A stretch of 64,000 bases of DNA from Candidatus Lutibacillus vidarii (GTDB lineage: Bacteria > Actinomycetota > Actinomycetes > Actinomycetales > Dermatophilaceae): contig JADKGA010000002.1 of the NCBI GenBank assembly GCA_016717165.1, positions 186,001 through 250,000 on the forward strand, in the 5' to 3' direction. The notes beneath the pieces were generated by a model. It was given only the letters and a program-made list of their open reading frames with translations, had not been told where the DNA came from and searched no databases. Made by a program: the position numbers and the translations under genes. Positions 23,409 through 30,916 of this stretch are shown here, one piece after another (within the stretch, counting starts at the first letter, position 1; each line of letters starts with the position of its first letter).

Positions 23409-24839
23409 ATGAGCCAGCACCCCATGGATGGCGTACCCGAGGCCGACTCGGGTACGCCGTCCGGGCTGCCCGGCTTCGTCACCCTCACCTCCGGCTCGGC
23501 GGCCGATCCGGCGGCCGACATCCCCTCATCCGGTCGGATCCTCGGCCAGCTGCTCTTCATCGCGGCGGCGTTGGTCCTCCTCGTCACCGTCGGAGCGACG
23601 GTGGCGACCTCGCGACTGGCCGAGCACGAGGCGATCAACGACGCGGCCAACACTGCCGACCTGCTCGCCCGCTCGGTCGTCACCCCCGCGCTGACCGACT
23701 CGCTCGTCGATGCCGACCCAGCCGCCATCGCGAGCCTGGACCAAGCAGTCCGCCGCTCGGTCCTGCCCAACAACATCGTCCGGGTGAAGGTCTGGCGCCC
23801 CGACGGAACAGTCGTGTATGCCGACGACCACCGCCTCATCGGGCGCACCTTCGTCCTCGACGTCGAGCAGCAGGAGACCCTGTCCAGCCCGCAGACCCGC
23901 GCCGAGGTCTCCGATCTCAGCCGCGCGGAGAACGAGTTCGAGCGCCTGCAGGGGCGTCTCCTCGAGGTGTACCGGCCGGTGTGGACCCCCGACGGGCACC
24001 AGCTGATGTTCGAGGTCTACGGCGACTACGCCCCGGTAGAGGCGCGAGCCGCGGAGCTGCGGCGCGGCCTGGCCGGGCTCCTCGTCAGCACCGTGCTGCT
24101 CCTGGTCACCTTGATGGCCCCGCTGCTGTGGCGCCTCGTCACCCGCCTGCGCAGTGCCTCCCGCCAACGCGAGGCGCTCCTCCAACGCGCCGTCGACGCC
24201 TCCGAGGAAGAGCGGCGCCGGATCGCCGTGAACCTCCACGACGGCCCCGTCCAGGAGCTGGTCGCCAGCGCGTATGCCGTTGCAGGTGCTGCGGAGCGGG
24301 CCGACTCCCGCGGGGAGGCCGAGGTCGCGCGCGCGGTCCGGGCCGCCGAAGGATCGGTCCGCGGCACCGTCGGCAGCCTGCGTTCGCTCCTCGTCGACCT
24401 CTACCCGGCGAGCCTGGCCGCCGCCGGGCTCACCCAGGCGGTGACCGATCTGGCCGCTCCGCTGCGCTCTCGTGGCATCGACGTCGAGGTCTCGGTGCCC
24501 GAGGGGTTGGCGGAGACACTCGACCCGGTGGACCAGCGGCTCATCTACCGCACGGCCCGCGAGTGCCTGCGCAATGTCGCCACCCACTCCCAGGCGGGGT
24601 GGGCCCAGGTGAGCGTGCGCGTCGAGCCGGACCAGGTCGTCCTCGATGTCGTCGACGACGGGGTCGGCTTCGACGTCCCGATGACGCTTCGAGCGCTCGA
24701 GGCCGGGCACCTCGGGTTACGCAGCCTCATCGACACCGCCCACTCGCGGGGCGCGACCCTCGAGGTCGCCTCAGCACCCGACGCCGGCACGCACTGGCGC
24801 CTCGCCGTTCCGCTTCGCACCGGAGGTCCCACCCCGTGA
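23409..24839 (+). CDS. Sensor histidine kinase, HisKA_3 (NarL/DesK class), module 1
   Basis: A 476-residue membrane kinase. Residues 45-67 and about 220-243 are membrane helices that frame an extracytoplasmic domain of about 150 residues (from SVVTPALTDSLVD to QLMFEVYGDY). The phosphoacceptor His 277 is in EERRRIAVNLHDGPVQELV, the HisKA_3 pattern. The ATPase domain shows RECLRNVATHSQA, DVVDDGVGFD and GHLGLRSL. It shares the whole architecture with the kinase at 27936. The start at 23409 lacks a strong ribosome-binding site; coupling to the preceding gene (19 nt away) may help. It overlaps the regulator gene by 4 nt. Confidence 0.9.
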   Translation: MSQHPMDGVPEADSGTPSGLPGFVTLTSGSAADPAADIPSSGRILGQLLFIAAALVLLVTVGATVATSRLAEHEAINDAANTADLLARSVVTPALTDSLVDADPAAIASLDQAVRRSVLPNNIVRVKVWRPDGTVVYADDHRLIGRTFVLDVEQQETLSSPQTRAEVSDLSRAENEFERLQGRLLEVYRPVWTPDGHQLMFEVYGDYAPVEARAAELRRGLAGLLVSTVLLLVTLMAPLLWRLVTRLRSASRQREALLQRAVDASEEERRRIAVNLHDGPVQELVASAYAVAGAAERADSRGEAEVARAVRAAEGSVRGTVGSLRSLLVDLYPASLAAAGLTQAVTDLAAPLRSRGIDVEVSVPEGLAETLDPVDQRLIYRTARECLRNVATHSQAGWAQVSVRVEPDQVVLDVVDDGVGFDVPMTLRALEAGHLGLRSLIDTAHSRGATLEVASAPDAGTHWRLAVPLRTGGPTP

Positions 24840-25474
24840 TCACCATCCTTCTGGTCGACGACCACCAGCTCGTCCGAGCCGGGCTGCGCGCCCTACTGGA
24901 GTCCGTCGACGACCTGCGGGTCGTCGGTGAGGCCGGCGACGGCGATGCCGCGGTCGACCTGGCCGTGGCCGAGCGTCCCGACGTCGTGCTCATGGACCTG
25001 TCGATGCCTCGGGTCGACGGTGTCGAGGCCACCCGGCGGCTCGCGGCGGCCGGGGTCGACACCCGGGTCGTCGTGCTCACCTCGTTTGCAGACCAGCCCC
25101 GCGTCCAGGCCGCGCTCGCTGCGGGCGCGGTGGGGTACCTCCTCAAGGACAGCGACCCCCGGGACGTCATCTCCGCGGTCCGTCAGGCGGCCGCCGGACA
25201 TGTCCCGATCGACGCGCGGGTGGCGCAGGCCCTCCTGCCGGGGTCCCAGACCCCCGCGGCCGGGCACACCCTCAGCGGGCGCGAGGCGGAGGTGCTCAGC
25301 CTCGTCGCGCAGGGGATGGCGAACAAGCAGATCGCCCGGCAGCTGGGGATCAGCGAGCGCACCGTCAAGGCCCACCTCGGCAAGGTCTTCCGGCAGATCG
25401 GGGTCGCCGACCGGACCAGCGCGGCGCTCTGGGCCCGAGAGCATCTCGGCACCTCCGGCGTAGGGATGTCCTAA
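24836..25474 (+). CDS. NarL/LuxR-family response regulator, module 1
   Basis: A 212-residue regulator. The receiver domain has the acidic pocket DD at 8-9 and phospho-Asp 54 in VLMDLSMP, with Thr (VVLTSF) and Lys (YLLKDSDP). A LuxR-type DNA-binding domain occupies the C-terminal third, with LSGREAEVLSLVAQGMANKQIA and SERTVKAHLGKV. GTG at 24836 overlaps the kinase stop. It is the cognate partner of that kinase. A large perfect hairpin follows the gene. The regulator at 29303 is a close paralogue. Confidence 0.93.
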   Translation: MITILLVDDHQLVRAGLRALLESVDDLRVVGEAGDGDAAVDLAVAERPDVVLMDLSMPRVDGVEATRRLAAAGVDTRVVVLTSFADQPRVQAALAAGAVGYLLKDSDPRDVISAVRQAAAGHVPIDARVAQALLPGSQTPAAGHTLSGREAEVLSLVAQGMANKQIARQLGISERTVKAHLGKVFRQIGVADRTSAALWAREHLGTSGVGMS

Positions 25475-25496
25475 GAGCGGGAGCATGCCGAGTTCA

Positions 25497-25554
25497 GCCT
25501 CGGAAATGTGTGTGGGCCTCGGAAATAGCCGAGGCCCACACACATTTCCGAGGC
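25497..25554. repeat. 26-bp perfect inverted repeat between convergent genes
   Basis: Arms 25497-25522 and 25529-25554 pair perfectly over 26 bp with a 6-nt loop AAATAG. The 11-mer GCCTCGGAAAT occurs twice in direct orientation (25497 and 25516) and once inverted (25544-25554). It lies between the response regulator gene and the convergent trans-sulfuration gene, so a bidirectional terminator role is plausible, although the stem is longer than most. Confidence 0.85.
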
Positions 25555-25609
25555 AGGCGACGCAAAGGCGAAGCCGGCAACCCGAGGGGGGCCCCCGGCC
25601 CGGCGGCGC

Positions 25610-26779
25610 CTACGCGGTAGCCAGCGCCTGATCGAGGTCGGCCTGCAGGTCGGTGAGAGCCTCGAGCCCGACCGAGATCCGCAACAGCGCCGCGGACGGC
25701 CGGGCCTCGGGCGCGACCGGTCGATGGGTCAGCGCCGCGGGGTGGCACAGCAAGGTGTCGACGCCGCCGAGCGAGACGGCGTGGGTGACGAGTCGACAGG
25801 CCGCGGCGACCCGGGCGGCAGCGGCATACCCTCCGCGCACCTCGATGGCGAGGATCGCCCCCGGACGGGACATCTGCCGCCCGACCAGGCCCAGGGGGTC
25901 GCACCCGGGCGCGCCGGGGTAGTGAACCGTCGCGACCGCGGGGTGAGCTCCGAGCCAGTCGGCCAGGGCGGCGGCGGTGCTGGTCTGAGCGTGCACCCGG
26001 ACCGGCAGCGTCTGCAGCCCGCGGTGCAGCTGGTAGGCCGAGGTCGGCGCGAGCAGACCGCCGGTGATCGCCCGGATCGCCCTCAGCCGGGCGGCCCACT
26101 CCGGGGTGGTCGCGACGACGCCGCCGAGGAGGTCACCGTGACCGCCGATGAACTTCGTCGCCGAGTTCAGGACCAGGGTCGCGCCGAAGCGGGCCGGCTG
26201 CTGGAGGACCGGCGTGGCGAAGGTGTTGTCGACGAGCACGGGCACGTCCCCGGCGGCCGCGGCGACGGCCGCGATGTCGACGAGGTCGAGGCTCGGGTTG
26301 CCCGGCGTCTCGATGATGACCAGACCGGTGTCCGGCCGAAGGTGGCGTCCGATGTCGGCCGGCGCCGCCCAGCTGACCTTGCTCCCGAGCAGCCCCGTGG
26401 CGAGGAGATGGTCGGTGCCGCCATACAGGGGGCGGACGGCGACCACGTGGGGACGTCCGGCGGCGACCGTGGCGAGCAGGGTCGCGCTGACCGCGGCCAT
26501 GCCGGAGGCGAAGGCGACCGCCTCCGCGCACTGCTCGAGGACGGCGACGGCTTGCTCGAAGCGGTCGACATTGGGGTTCCACAGCCGCTGGTAGACCAGG
26601 GGGTCGCCCGGCCGGGGCCGGCCGCCGACCGCCATGGTCTCGTATGCCGCACCGCCGGCCTCGATGCTGGCCATCGGGTAGGTGCTGGACAGGTCGATCG
26701 TCGGGACGTGCGACCCGCCGAGGTCGTCTCGACCGGCGTGCACCGCTGCCGAAGCGGGGGTCAGGGGCTGCGTCACCAT
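25610..26779 (-). CDS. Trans-sulfuration-family PLP enzyme (methionine gamma-lyase or cystathionine gamma-synthase type)
   Basis: A 389-residue fold type I PLP enzyme. Lys 209 in LNSATKFIGGHGD is the cofactor lysine, Asp 184 (VLVDNTFATP) pairs with the pyridine ring, and YQRLWNPNVD (from Tyr 63) matches the Tyr/Arg phosphate-binding element of the partner subunit. Family members release or join sulfur side chains of homocysteine, cystathionine or methionine. A divergent Lrp-type regulator 89 nt away is commonly seen with methionine gamma-lyase genes, which tips the call slightly to catabolism (inference). The start is the ATG at 26779; a GTG follows one codon later. Confidence 0.8.
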   Translation of the reverse strand: MVTQPLTPASAAVHAGRDDLGGSHVPTIDLSSTYPMASIEAGGAAYETMAVGGRPRPGDPLVYQRLWNPNVDRFEQAVAVLEQCAEAVAFASGMAAVSATLLATVAAGRPHVVAVRPLYGGTDHLLATGLLGSKVSWAAPADIGRHLRPDTGLVIIETPGNPSLDLVDIAAVAAAAGDVPVLVDNTFATPVLQQPARFGATLVLNSATKFIGGHGDLLGGVVATTPEWAARLRAIRAITGGLLAPTSAYQLHRGLQTLPVRVHAQTSTAAALADWLGAHPAVATVHYPGAPGCDPLGLVGRQMSRPGAILAIEVRGGYAAAARVAAACRLVTHAVSLGGVDTLLCHPAALTHRPVAPEARPSAALLRISVGLEALTDLQADLDQALATA

Positions 26780-26854
26780 ACCGTCAATGGTCGATGATCC
26801 TGCGGCAATCGGGGAGCGGGACAGTGGAAACCTTCCATGAGGCCAGCAAGTCCG

Positions 26855-26860
26855 TAGGAT
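26855..26860 (+). promoter_or_regulatory. -10 element (TAGGAT) of the Lrp-type regulator gene
   Basis: TAGGAT ends 8 nt before the ATG at 26869, so the mRNA should have almost no leader. Confidence 0.4.
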
Positions 26861-26868
26861 CCACAGGT

Positions 26869-27384
26869 ATGCCGACCCCACCCCCGAGGCCACCGAAGGT
26901 TCTGCGGACGCCGCGGCCCACGGACCGTCCCGCGCCGAGCCTGGACGACGTCGACCGCGCCATCGTCGCCGCGCTCCAGGCCGACGGCCGGATGCCGAAC
27001 TCCGAGCTGGCCCGCCGCGTCGGTGTGGCCGAGTCAACGTGCAGCGCCCGGCTGCGCGCCCTGCGCGAGCGCGGCGTCATCCGGGGGATCCACGCCGACG
27101 TCGACCTCACCGCGTTGGGTCGGCCGATCCAGGCCATGGTCGCGCTGCGCTTCGCCGGGCACGTCCGGGCCAACCTCGAGGCCTTCCGCGCGGCGGTCGT
27201 CGAGGTGCCGGGGGTCATCGCGGCGTACCACGTCAGCGGCGCGACCGACTATCTCGTGCACGTCAGCGCCGAGTCCGCCGACGCCCTGCGCGACCTCGTC
27301 CTCGACGAGCTGACCAGCCGGGGCGGCGTCGTCCACGCCGAGACCTCGCTGATCTTCGACTCGGTCCGCGCCGCCCGCGGCTGA
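26869..27384 (+). CDS. Lrp/AsnC-family transcriptional regulator
   Basis: A 171-residue regulator with a proline-rich first 20 residues, an N-terminal helix-turn-helix (DDVDRAIVAALQADGRMPNSELARRVGVAESTCSARLRAL) and a C-terminal amino-acid-binding RAM domain (VPGVIAAYHVSGATDYLVHV). Such proteins sense amino acids and often regulate the divergent gene, here the trans-sulfuration enzyme. The ATG at 26869 fits the domain start and the upstream -10 element. Confidence 0.9.
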   Translation: MPTPPPRPPKVLRTPRPTDRPAPSLDDVDRAIVAALQADGRMPNSELARRVGVAESTCSARLRALRERGVIRGIHADVDLTALGRPIQAMVALRFAGHVRANLEAFRAAVVEVPGVIAAYHVSGATDYLVHVSAESADALRDLVLDELTSRGGVVHAETSLIFDSVRAARG

Positions 27385-27514
27385 CCGAGGCGGCCGAATG
27401 GCCTAGTCCCCATTCCGTATGGCGCACCGGCGCCACCGGTGCCCACAGTTGGGGGCAAGGGCGGCGATCGACGTCGGTGACCTGCGATGATCGGGGCATG
27501 ATGGGAGCTCGACC

Positions 27515-27925
27515 ATGAAGCGCGTCGCGGTGGTTCTCGCCGCCGTGCTCTCGTTCGTGCCCGCCGTGCTCGGGGTGTGGGGCAACGAGTCCTTCTCCGA
27601 GGACGTCCCCGTCGTCCTCCCAGCGTCGAGCGTGCAGATCGTCGCCGAGACCGAGGTCCCCACGTCGCACCCGACCACGTCGAGGGAGGACGACGAGGAG
27701 GAGGTCGACGACTCCGGCACCACGGGCGGCTCGGCCGGCGGGGGCACCCCCTCGCATCACCCGACCTCGCCGAGCGAGGACCACAGCGCCGAACCGGCGC
27801 ACGAGAGCCCCGGCGGGGAAGACGCCTCGGACGGATCAGGTGGCTCGGAGTCCTCGGACAGGTCCGACGACGCTGAGGCGCCGAATAGGCCGGCCGAGAC
27901 GGAGGCCGAGTCCCCTGAGCACTGA
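27515..27925 (+). CDS. Secreted acidic low-complexity protein (module 2)
   Basis: A 136-residue protein with signal peptide (MKRVAVVLAAVLSFVPAVLG), then GNESFSEDVPVVLPA, which aligns with the equivalent part of the module 1 protein. The tail is rich in Glu, Asp, Ser and His (EDDEEEVDDSG, PSHHPTSPSEDHS, ESPEH). No domain is recognisable. It lies 10 nt before the likely start of the second kinase gene, the same place as its paralogue. GGGAGCTCGACC is a modest ribosome-binding site upstream. Confidence 0.75.
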   Translation: MKRVAVVLAAVLSFVPAVLGVWGNESFSEDVPVVLPASSVQIVAETEVPTSHPTTSREDDEEEVDDSGTTGGSAGGGTPSHHPTSPSEDHSAEPAHESPGGEDASDGSGGSESSDRSDDAEAPNRPAETEAESPEH

Positions 27926-27935
27926 GGCGCCGACG

Positions 27936-29306
27936 GTGCTCGTCTGGGACGGCACCGAGGTGTCCACGCCGTCGCTCGACGACGTGCCCTCGGCGCGCCG
28001 GGTCATCCTCCGGATGGCGGCCACGGCCCTGGTCGTCCTCGTCCTAGTGGCGCTCGGTGGTGTGGTGGCAGCCTCACGTCTGGCCGAGCGCGACGCGATC
28101 CACAGTGGCGCTGACATCGTCGGTCTGCTGGCCGACGCGGTCGTCCAGCCCCATGTCACCGACGCCGTGGTCGCGGGCGACCCAGCGGCACTCGCCGAGC
28201 TCGACGCGGCGGTCCGTCGCGGCGTCCTCCCGCGGGATATCGTCCGGGTCAAGCTGTGGACCCCGAGTGGGGTCATCGTGTACTCCGACGAGCCGCAGCT
28301 CATCGGCCAGTCCTTTCCCCTTGACCCGGAGAAGCGGGCCGCGCTGGCCCACCCCTCGACCAGGGCGGTTGTCACCGACTCGGTCGGTCCCGAGAACCGT
28401 TTTGAGAAGGACATGGGCAAGCTCCTGGAGGCCTACCGCCCGGTGTGGACCTCGTCCGGGACCGAGCTGCTCTTCGAGGTCTACAGCAAGTACGAGCCCG
28501 TCGCCGAGCGCACCGAACAGCTATGGCGCGCCATCGCCGGGCTGCTCGCGACAACGCTCATCCTCTTCGGGGTGCTCCTCGCCCCCGTTCTGTGGCGCCT
28601 GGTCAGCCAGCTGCGCCACGCCGCTGCCCAGCGCGAGGTCCTGCTCCGCAAGACCGTCACCGCCTCGGAGGACGAGCGGCGCCGGATCGCCGGCAGCCTG
28701 CACGACGGCCCCGTGCAAGAGCTCGTCGCCACCTCGTATGCCGTCTCCCGCGTGGCCTCCCTCGCCGCCGCCGACGGGCGCACCGATCTCGCGGCCCAGA
28801 TCCGCGAGGCCGTGGGCACGGTCCGCTCGACGGTCGGCTCGCTGCGCTCGCTTCTGGTGGACCTCTACCCACCGTCGCTGGACCGGGCGGGCCTGTCCTC
28901 GGCCCTGTCCGACCTCGCCGACGGGGTGCGGGCCCGCGGGCTGCGCGTCCAGGTCGACCTCGACCCCGGTGCGCTGGCGCTGCTCGACGACAGCGACGAA
29001 CGCCACCTCTACCGGGTCACCCAGGAGGCGCTGCGCAATGTCGTCAGCCATGCCCAGGCCACGGCGGTCGAGATCAGCGTGCGCCGCGGGGTCGCCGACG
29101 GCGCCGTGGTGCTCGACATCGCCGACGACGGCGTGGGCTTCGACGCGGCCGCGGTGCTCGACAGCCCGCCGCAGGGACACCTGGGCCTTCGGGTGCTGCG
29201 CGACCAGGCCGCGGAGGCGCACGGTCGGCTCGAGGTGACGACCGCCCCGGGCTGCGGAACACGGTGGAGCCTTACCCTCTTCAACCGGACGGAGAAACCG
29301 GTATGA
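27936..29306 (+). CDS. Sensor histidine kinase, HisKA_3 (NarL/DesK class), module 2
   Basis: A 456-residue kinase paralogous to the one at 23409. TM1 spans 24-46, an extracytoplasmic domain of about 150 residues follows (VVQPHVTDAVVAGDPAALAE to EVYSKYEPV), TM2 then HisKA_3 with His 256 in GSLHDGPVQELV. The ATPase domain shows EALRNVVSHAQA, DIADDGVGFD and GHLGLRVL. I chose the GTG at 27936 because GAGG lies 8 nt upstream and it does not overlap the small gene; a GTG at 27840 inside that gene is also in frame. It overlaps the regulator by 4 nt. Confidence 0.9.
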   Translation: MLVWDGTEVSTPSLDDVPSARRVILRMAATALVVLVLVALGGVVAASRLAERDAIHSGADIVGLLADAVVQPHVTDAVVAGDPAALAELDAAVRRGVLPRDIVRVKLWTPSGVIVYSDEPQLIGQSFPLDPEKRAALAHPSTRAVVTDSVGPENRFEKDMGKLLEAYRPVWTSSGTELLFEVYSKYEPVAERTEQLWRAIAGLLATTLILFGVLLAPVLWRLVSQLRHAAAQREVLLRKTVTASEDERRRIAGSLHDGPVQELVATSYAVSRVASLAAADGRTDLAAQIREAVGTVRSTVGSLRSLLVDLYPPSLDRAGLSSALSDLADGVRARGLRVQVDLDPGALALLDDSDERHLYRVTQEALRNVVSHAQATAVEISVRRGVADGAVVLDIADDGVGFDAAAVLDSPPQGHLGLRVLRDQAAEAHGRLEVTTAPGCGTRWSLTLFNRTEKPV

Positions 29307-29971
29307 CGATCCGAGTTGTCCTCGTCGACGACCACCAGCTGGTCCGGGCCGGGCTACGCGCCCTGCTCGACCTTGCCGACGACGTCGAGGTGGTCGGTGA
29401 GGCCGGCAATGGCGCGGATGCCCTGCCGGTGGTGGCGAGCCTGACCCCGGACGTTGTCCTCATGGACCTGTCGATGCCGGTCATGGACGGCATCGAGGCG
29501 ACCCGACGGATCCGCGAGCAGACCCCGGACGCCCACGTCGTCGTCCTGACGTCCTTCACCGAGGAGGACCGCTTCGCCGCCGCCCTGGCCGCGGGGGCGA
29601 TCGGCTATCTCATCAAGGACAGCGACCCCGAGGATGTCATCGACGCGGTCCGCGCGGCCGCCGTCGGTCACGCACCGATCGACCCGCGGATGGCTCGGGC
29701 ATTGCTCCCCGGGGGCTCGACCGACCCCCGGCTCGGTGCCCCTGCCGCCGCGGCCCCCGCCGTCGCCGAAGGGCGGATCGACGGCCTGAGCCTGCGGGAA
29801 CGGGAGGTCCTCTCCCTCGTCGCCGGGGGACTGGCGAACAAGCAGATCGCCCGGGCCCTGGGCATCAGCGACCGGACGGTGAAGACCCACCTGGCGAATA
29901 TCTTCCGCAATATCGGGGTGGCCGACCGCACCAGCGCCGCGATGTGGGCCCGCGACCACGGGATCGTCTGA
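29303..29971 (+). CDS. NarL/LuxR-family response regulator, module 2
   Basis: A 222-residue paralogue of the regulator at 24836. Receiver residues are DD at 9-10, phospho-Asp 55 (VLMDLSMP), Thr in VVLTSF and Lys in YLIKDSDP. The linker (residues 140-160) is Ala/Pro-rich and longer than in module 1. The LuxR domain has LREREVLSLVAGGLANKQIA and SDRTVKTHLANIF. The sequences are nearly the same along the receiver, so cross-talk between the modules is possible. Confidence 0.93.
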   Translation: MTIRVVLVDDHQLVRAGLRALLDLADDVEVVGEAGNGADALPVVASLTPDVVLMDLSMPVMDGIEATRRIREQTPDAHVVVLTSFTEEDRFAAALAAGAIGYLIKDSDPEDVIDAVRAAAVGHAPIDPRMARALLPGGSTDPRLGAPAAAAPAVAEGRIDGLSLREREVLSLVAGGLANKQIARALGISDRTVKTHLANIFRNIGVADRTSAAMWARDHGIV

Positions 29972-30033
29972 GTCAGTACCGGCCGGCCAGGGTCGACGTC
30001 GGGCACGGCATACCGGGAGGGCGGCATACCGGC

Positions 30034-30064
30034 TTGACCCTCACCCGACGTGAGGCCGCACGGT
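30034..30064 (+). promoter_or_regulatory. MerR-type promoter and operator
   Basis: TTGACC at 30034-30039 and CACGGT at 30059-30064 are separated by 19 bp, the elongated spacing that MerR proteins correct. Between them the operator CCTCAC-N5-GTGAGG spans 30039-30055. The -10 ends 7 nt before the ATG at 30072, so the mRNA is probably leaderless. Confidence 0.7.
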
Positions 30065-30071
30065 AGGTGAC

Positions 30072-30875
30072 ATGACCGCGACGACGACCCACACTGGCGC
30101 CGTGGAGCTCACGGTGGGGCAGGTGGCCGAGCAGCTCGGCGTGACGGTGCGGACCTTGCACCACTACGACGAGGTCGGCCTGCTGACCCCCAGTACCCGC
30201 ACGTATGCCGGCTACCGGCTCTACACCGGTGCCGACCTCGAGCGGCTGCGGACCATCGTCGTGTACCGGCGGCTGGGCTTCGGGCTCGACGAGGTGCGTG
30301 AGCTCCTCGACGGCGACGTGCCGGTCGTCGAGCACCTGCGGCGCCAGCGGGCGGCGGTCCTCACCAGGCTGGACGAGCTCGGCGGGCTCGTCGCGGCAAT
30401 CGACCGAGCATTGGAGCACGCCATGGCAGAACAGCCCGCGACGACCGAGGACCTCAAGGAGCTCTTCGGCGACGGATTCTCCGAGGACTACCAGCAGGAG
30501 GCCGAGCAGCGCTGGGGCGCGACCGACGCCTGGAAGCAGTCGGCGGCCCGGACGACGCGCTACACCAAGGCCGACTGGGCGCTCGTCAAGGCCGAGCAGG
30601 AGGCCGTCGGGGCGGCCTTCGTCGCGGCGATGGACGCCGGGCTGCCGGCGACCTCGGAGGCGGCGATGGAGGCGGCCGAGGCGCACCGGCGGTCGATCCA
30701 CGACCGGTTCTACGACTGTTCGACGGCGATGCACCGGGGTCTGGCCGACCTGTACCTCGCCGACCCGAGGTTCACCCGGACGTACGAGACGATCAAGGCC
30801 GGTATGGCGCAGTACGTCCACGACGCCATCCACGCCAATGCCGACCGCGCTGAGCGACGCGCGGGCACCGCGTAG
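30072..30875 (+). CDS. MerR-family regulator with TipAS-like ligand domain
   Basis: A 267-residue protein. Residues 12-80 are the MerR winged-helix domain (TVGQVAEQLGVTVRTLHHYDEVGLLTPS), followed by a coiled dimerisation helix, and from about 115 a helical domain with LKELFGDGFSEDYQQEAEQRWG that resembles the TipAS antibiotic-binding domain. TipAL binds thiopeptides and activates its own promoter. The 19-bp-spaced promoter with an internal operator fits autoregulation. The nearest downstream gene is convergent, so no obvious resistance target is adjacent. Confidence 0.85.
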   Translation: MTATTTHTGAVELTVGQVAEQLGVTVRTLHHYDEVGLLTPSTRTYAGYRLYTGADLERLRTIVVYRRLGFGLDEVRELLDGDVPVVEHLRRQRAAVLTRLDELGGLVAAIDRALEHAMAEQPATTEDLKELFGDGFSEDYQQEAEQRWGATDAWKQSAARTTRYTKADWALVKAEQEAVGAAFVAAMDAGLPATSEAAMEAAEAHRRSIHDRFYDCSTAMHRGLADLYLADPRFTRTYETIKAGMAQYVHDAIHANADRAERRAGTA

Positions 30876-30916
30876 GCTCTGGACCCGCTCGAGCGCCTCG
30901 GTGGGCCGCCCGGCCG

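Noticed and set aside
26780..26868. SAM-responsive riboswitch before the trans-sulfuration gene
   Set aside because: The gap is only 89 nt, is shared with the divergent Lrp gene, and shows no conserved riboswitch core or large stems.
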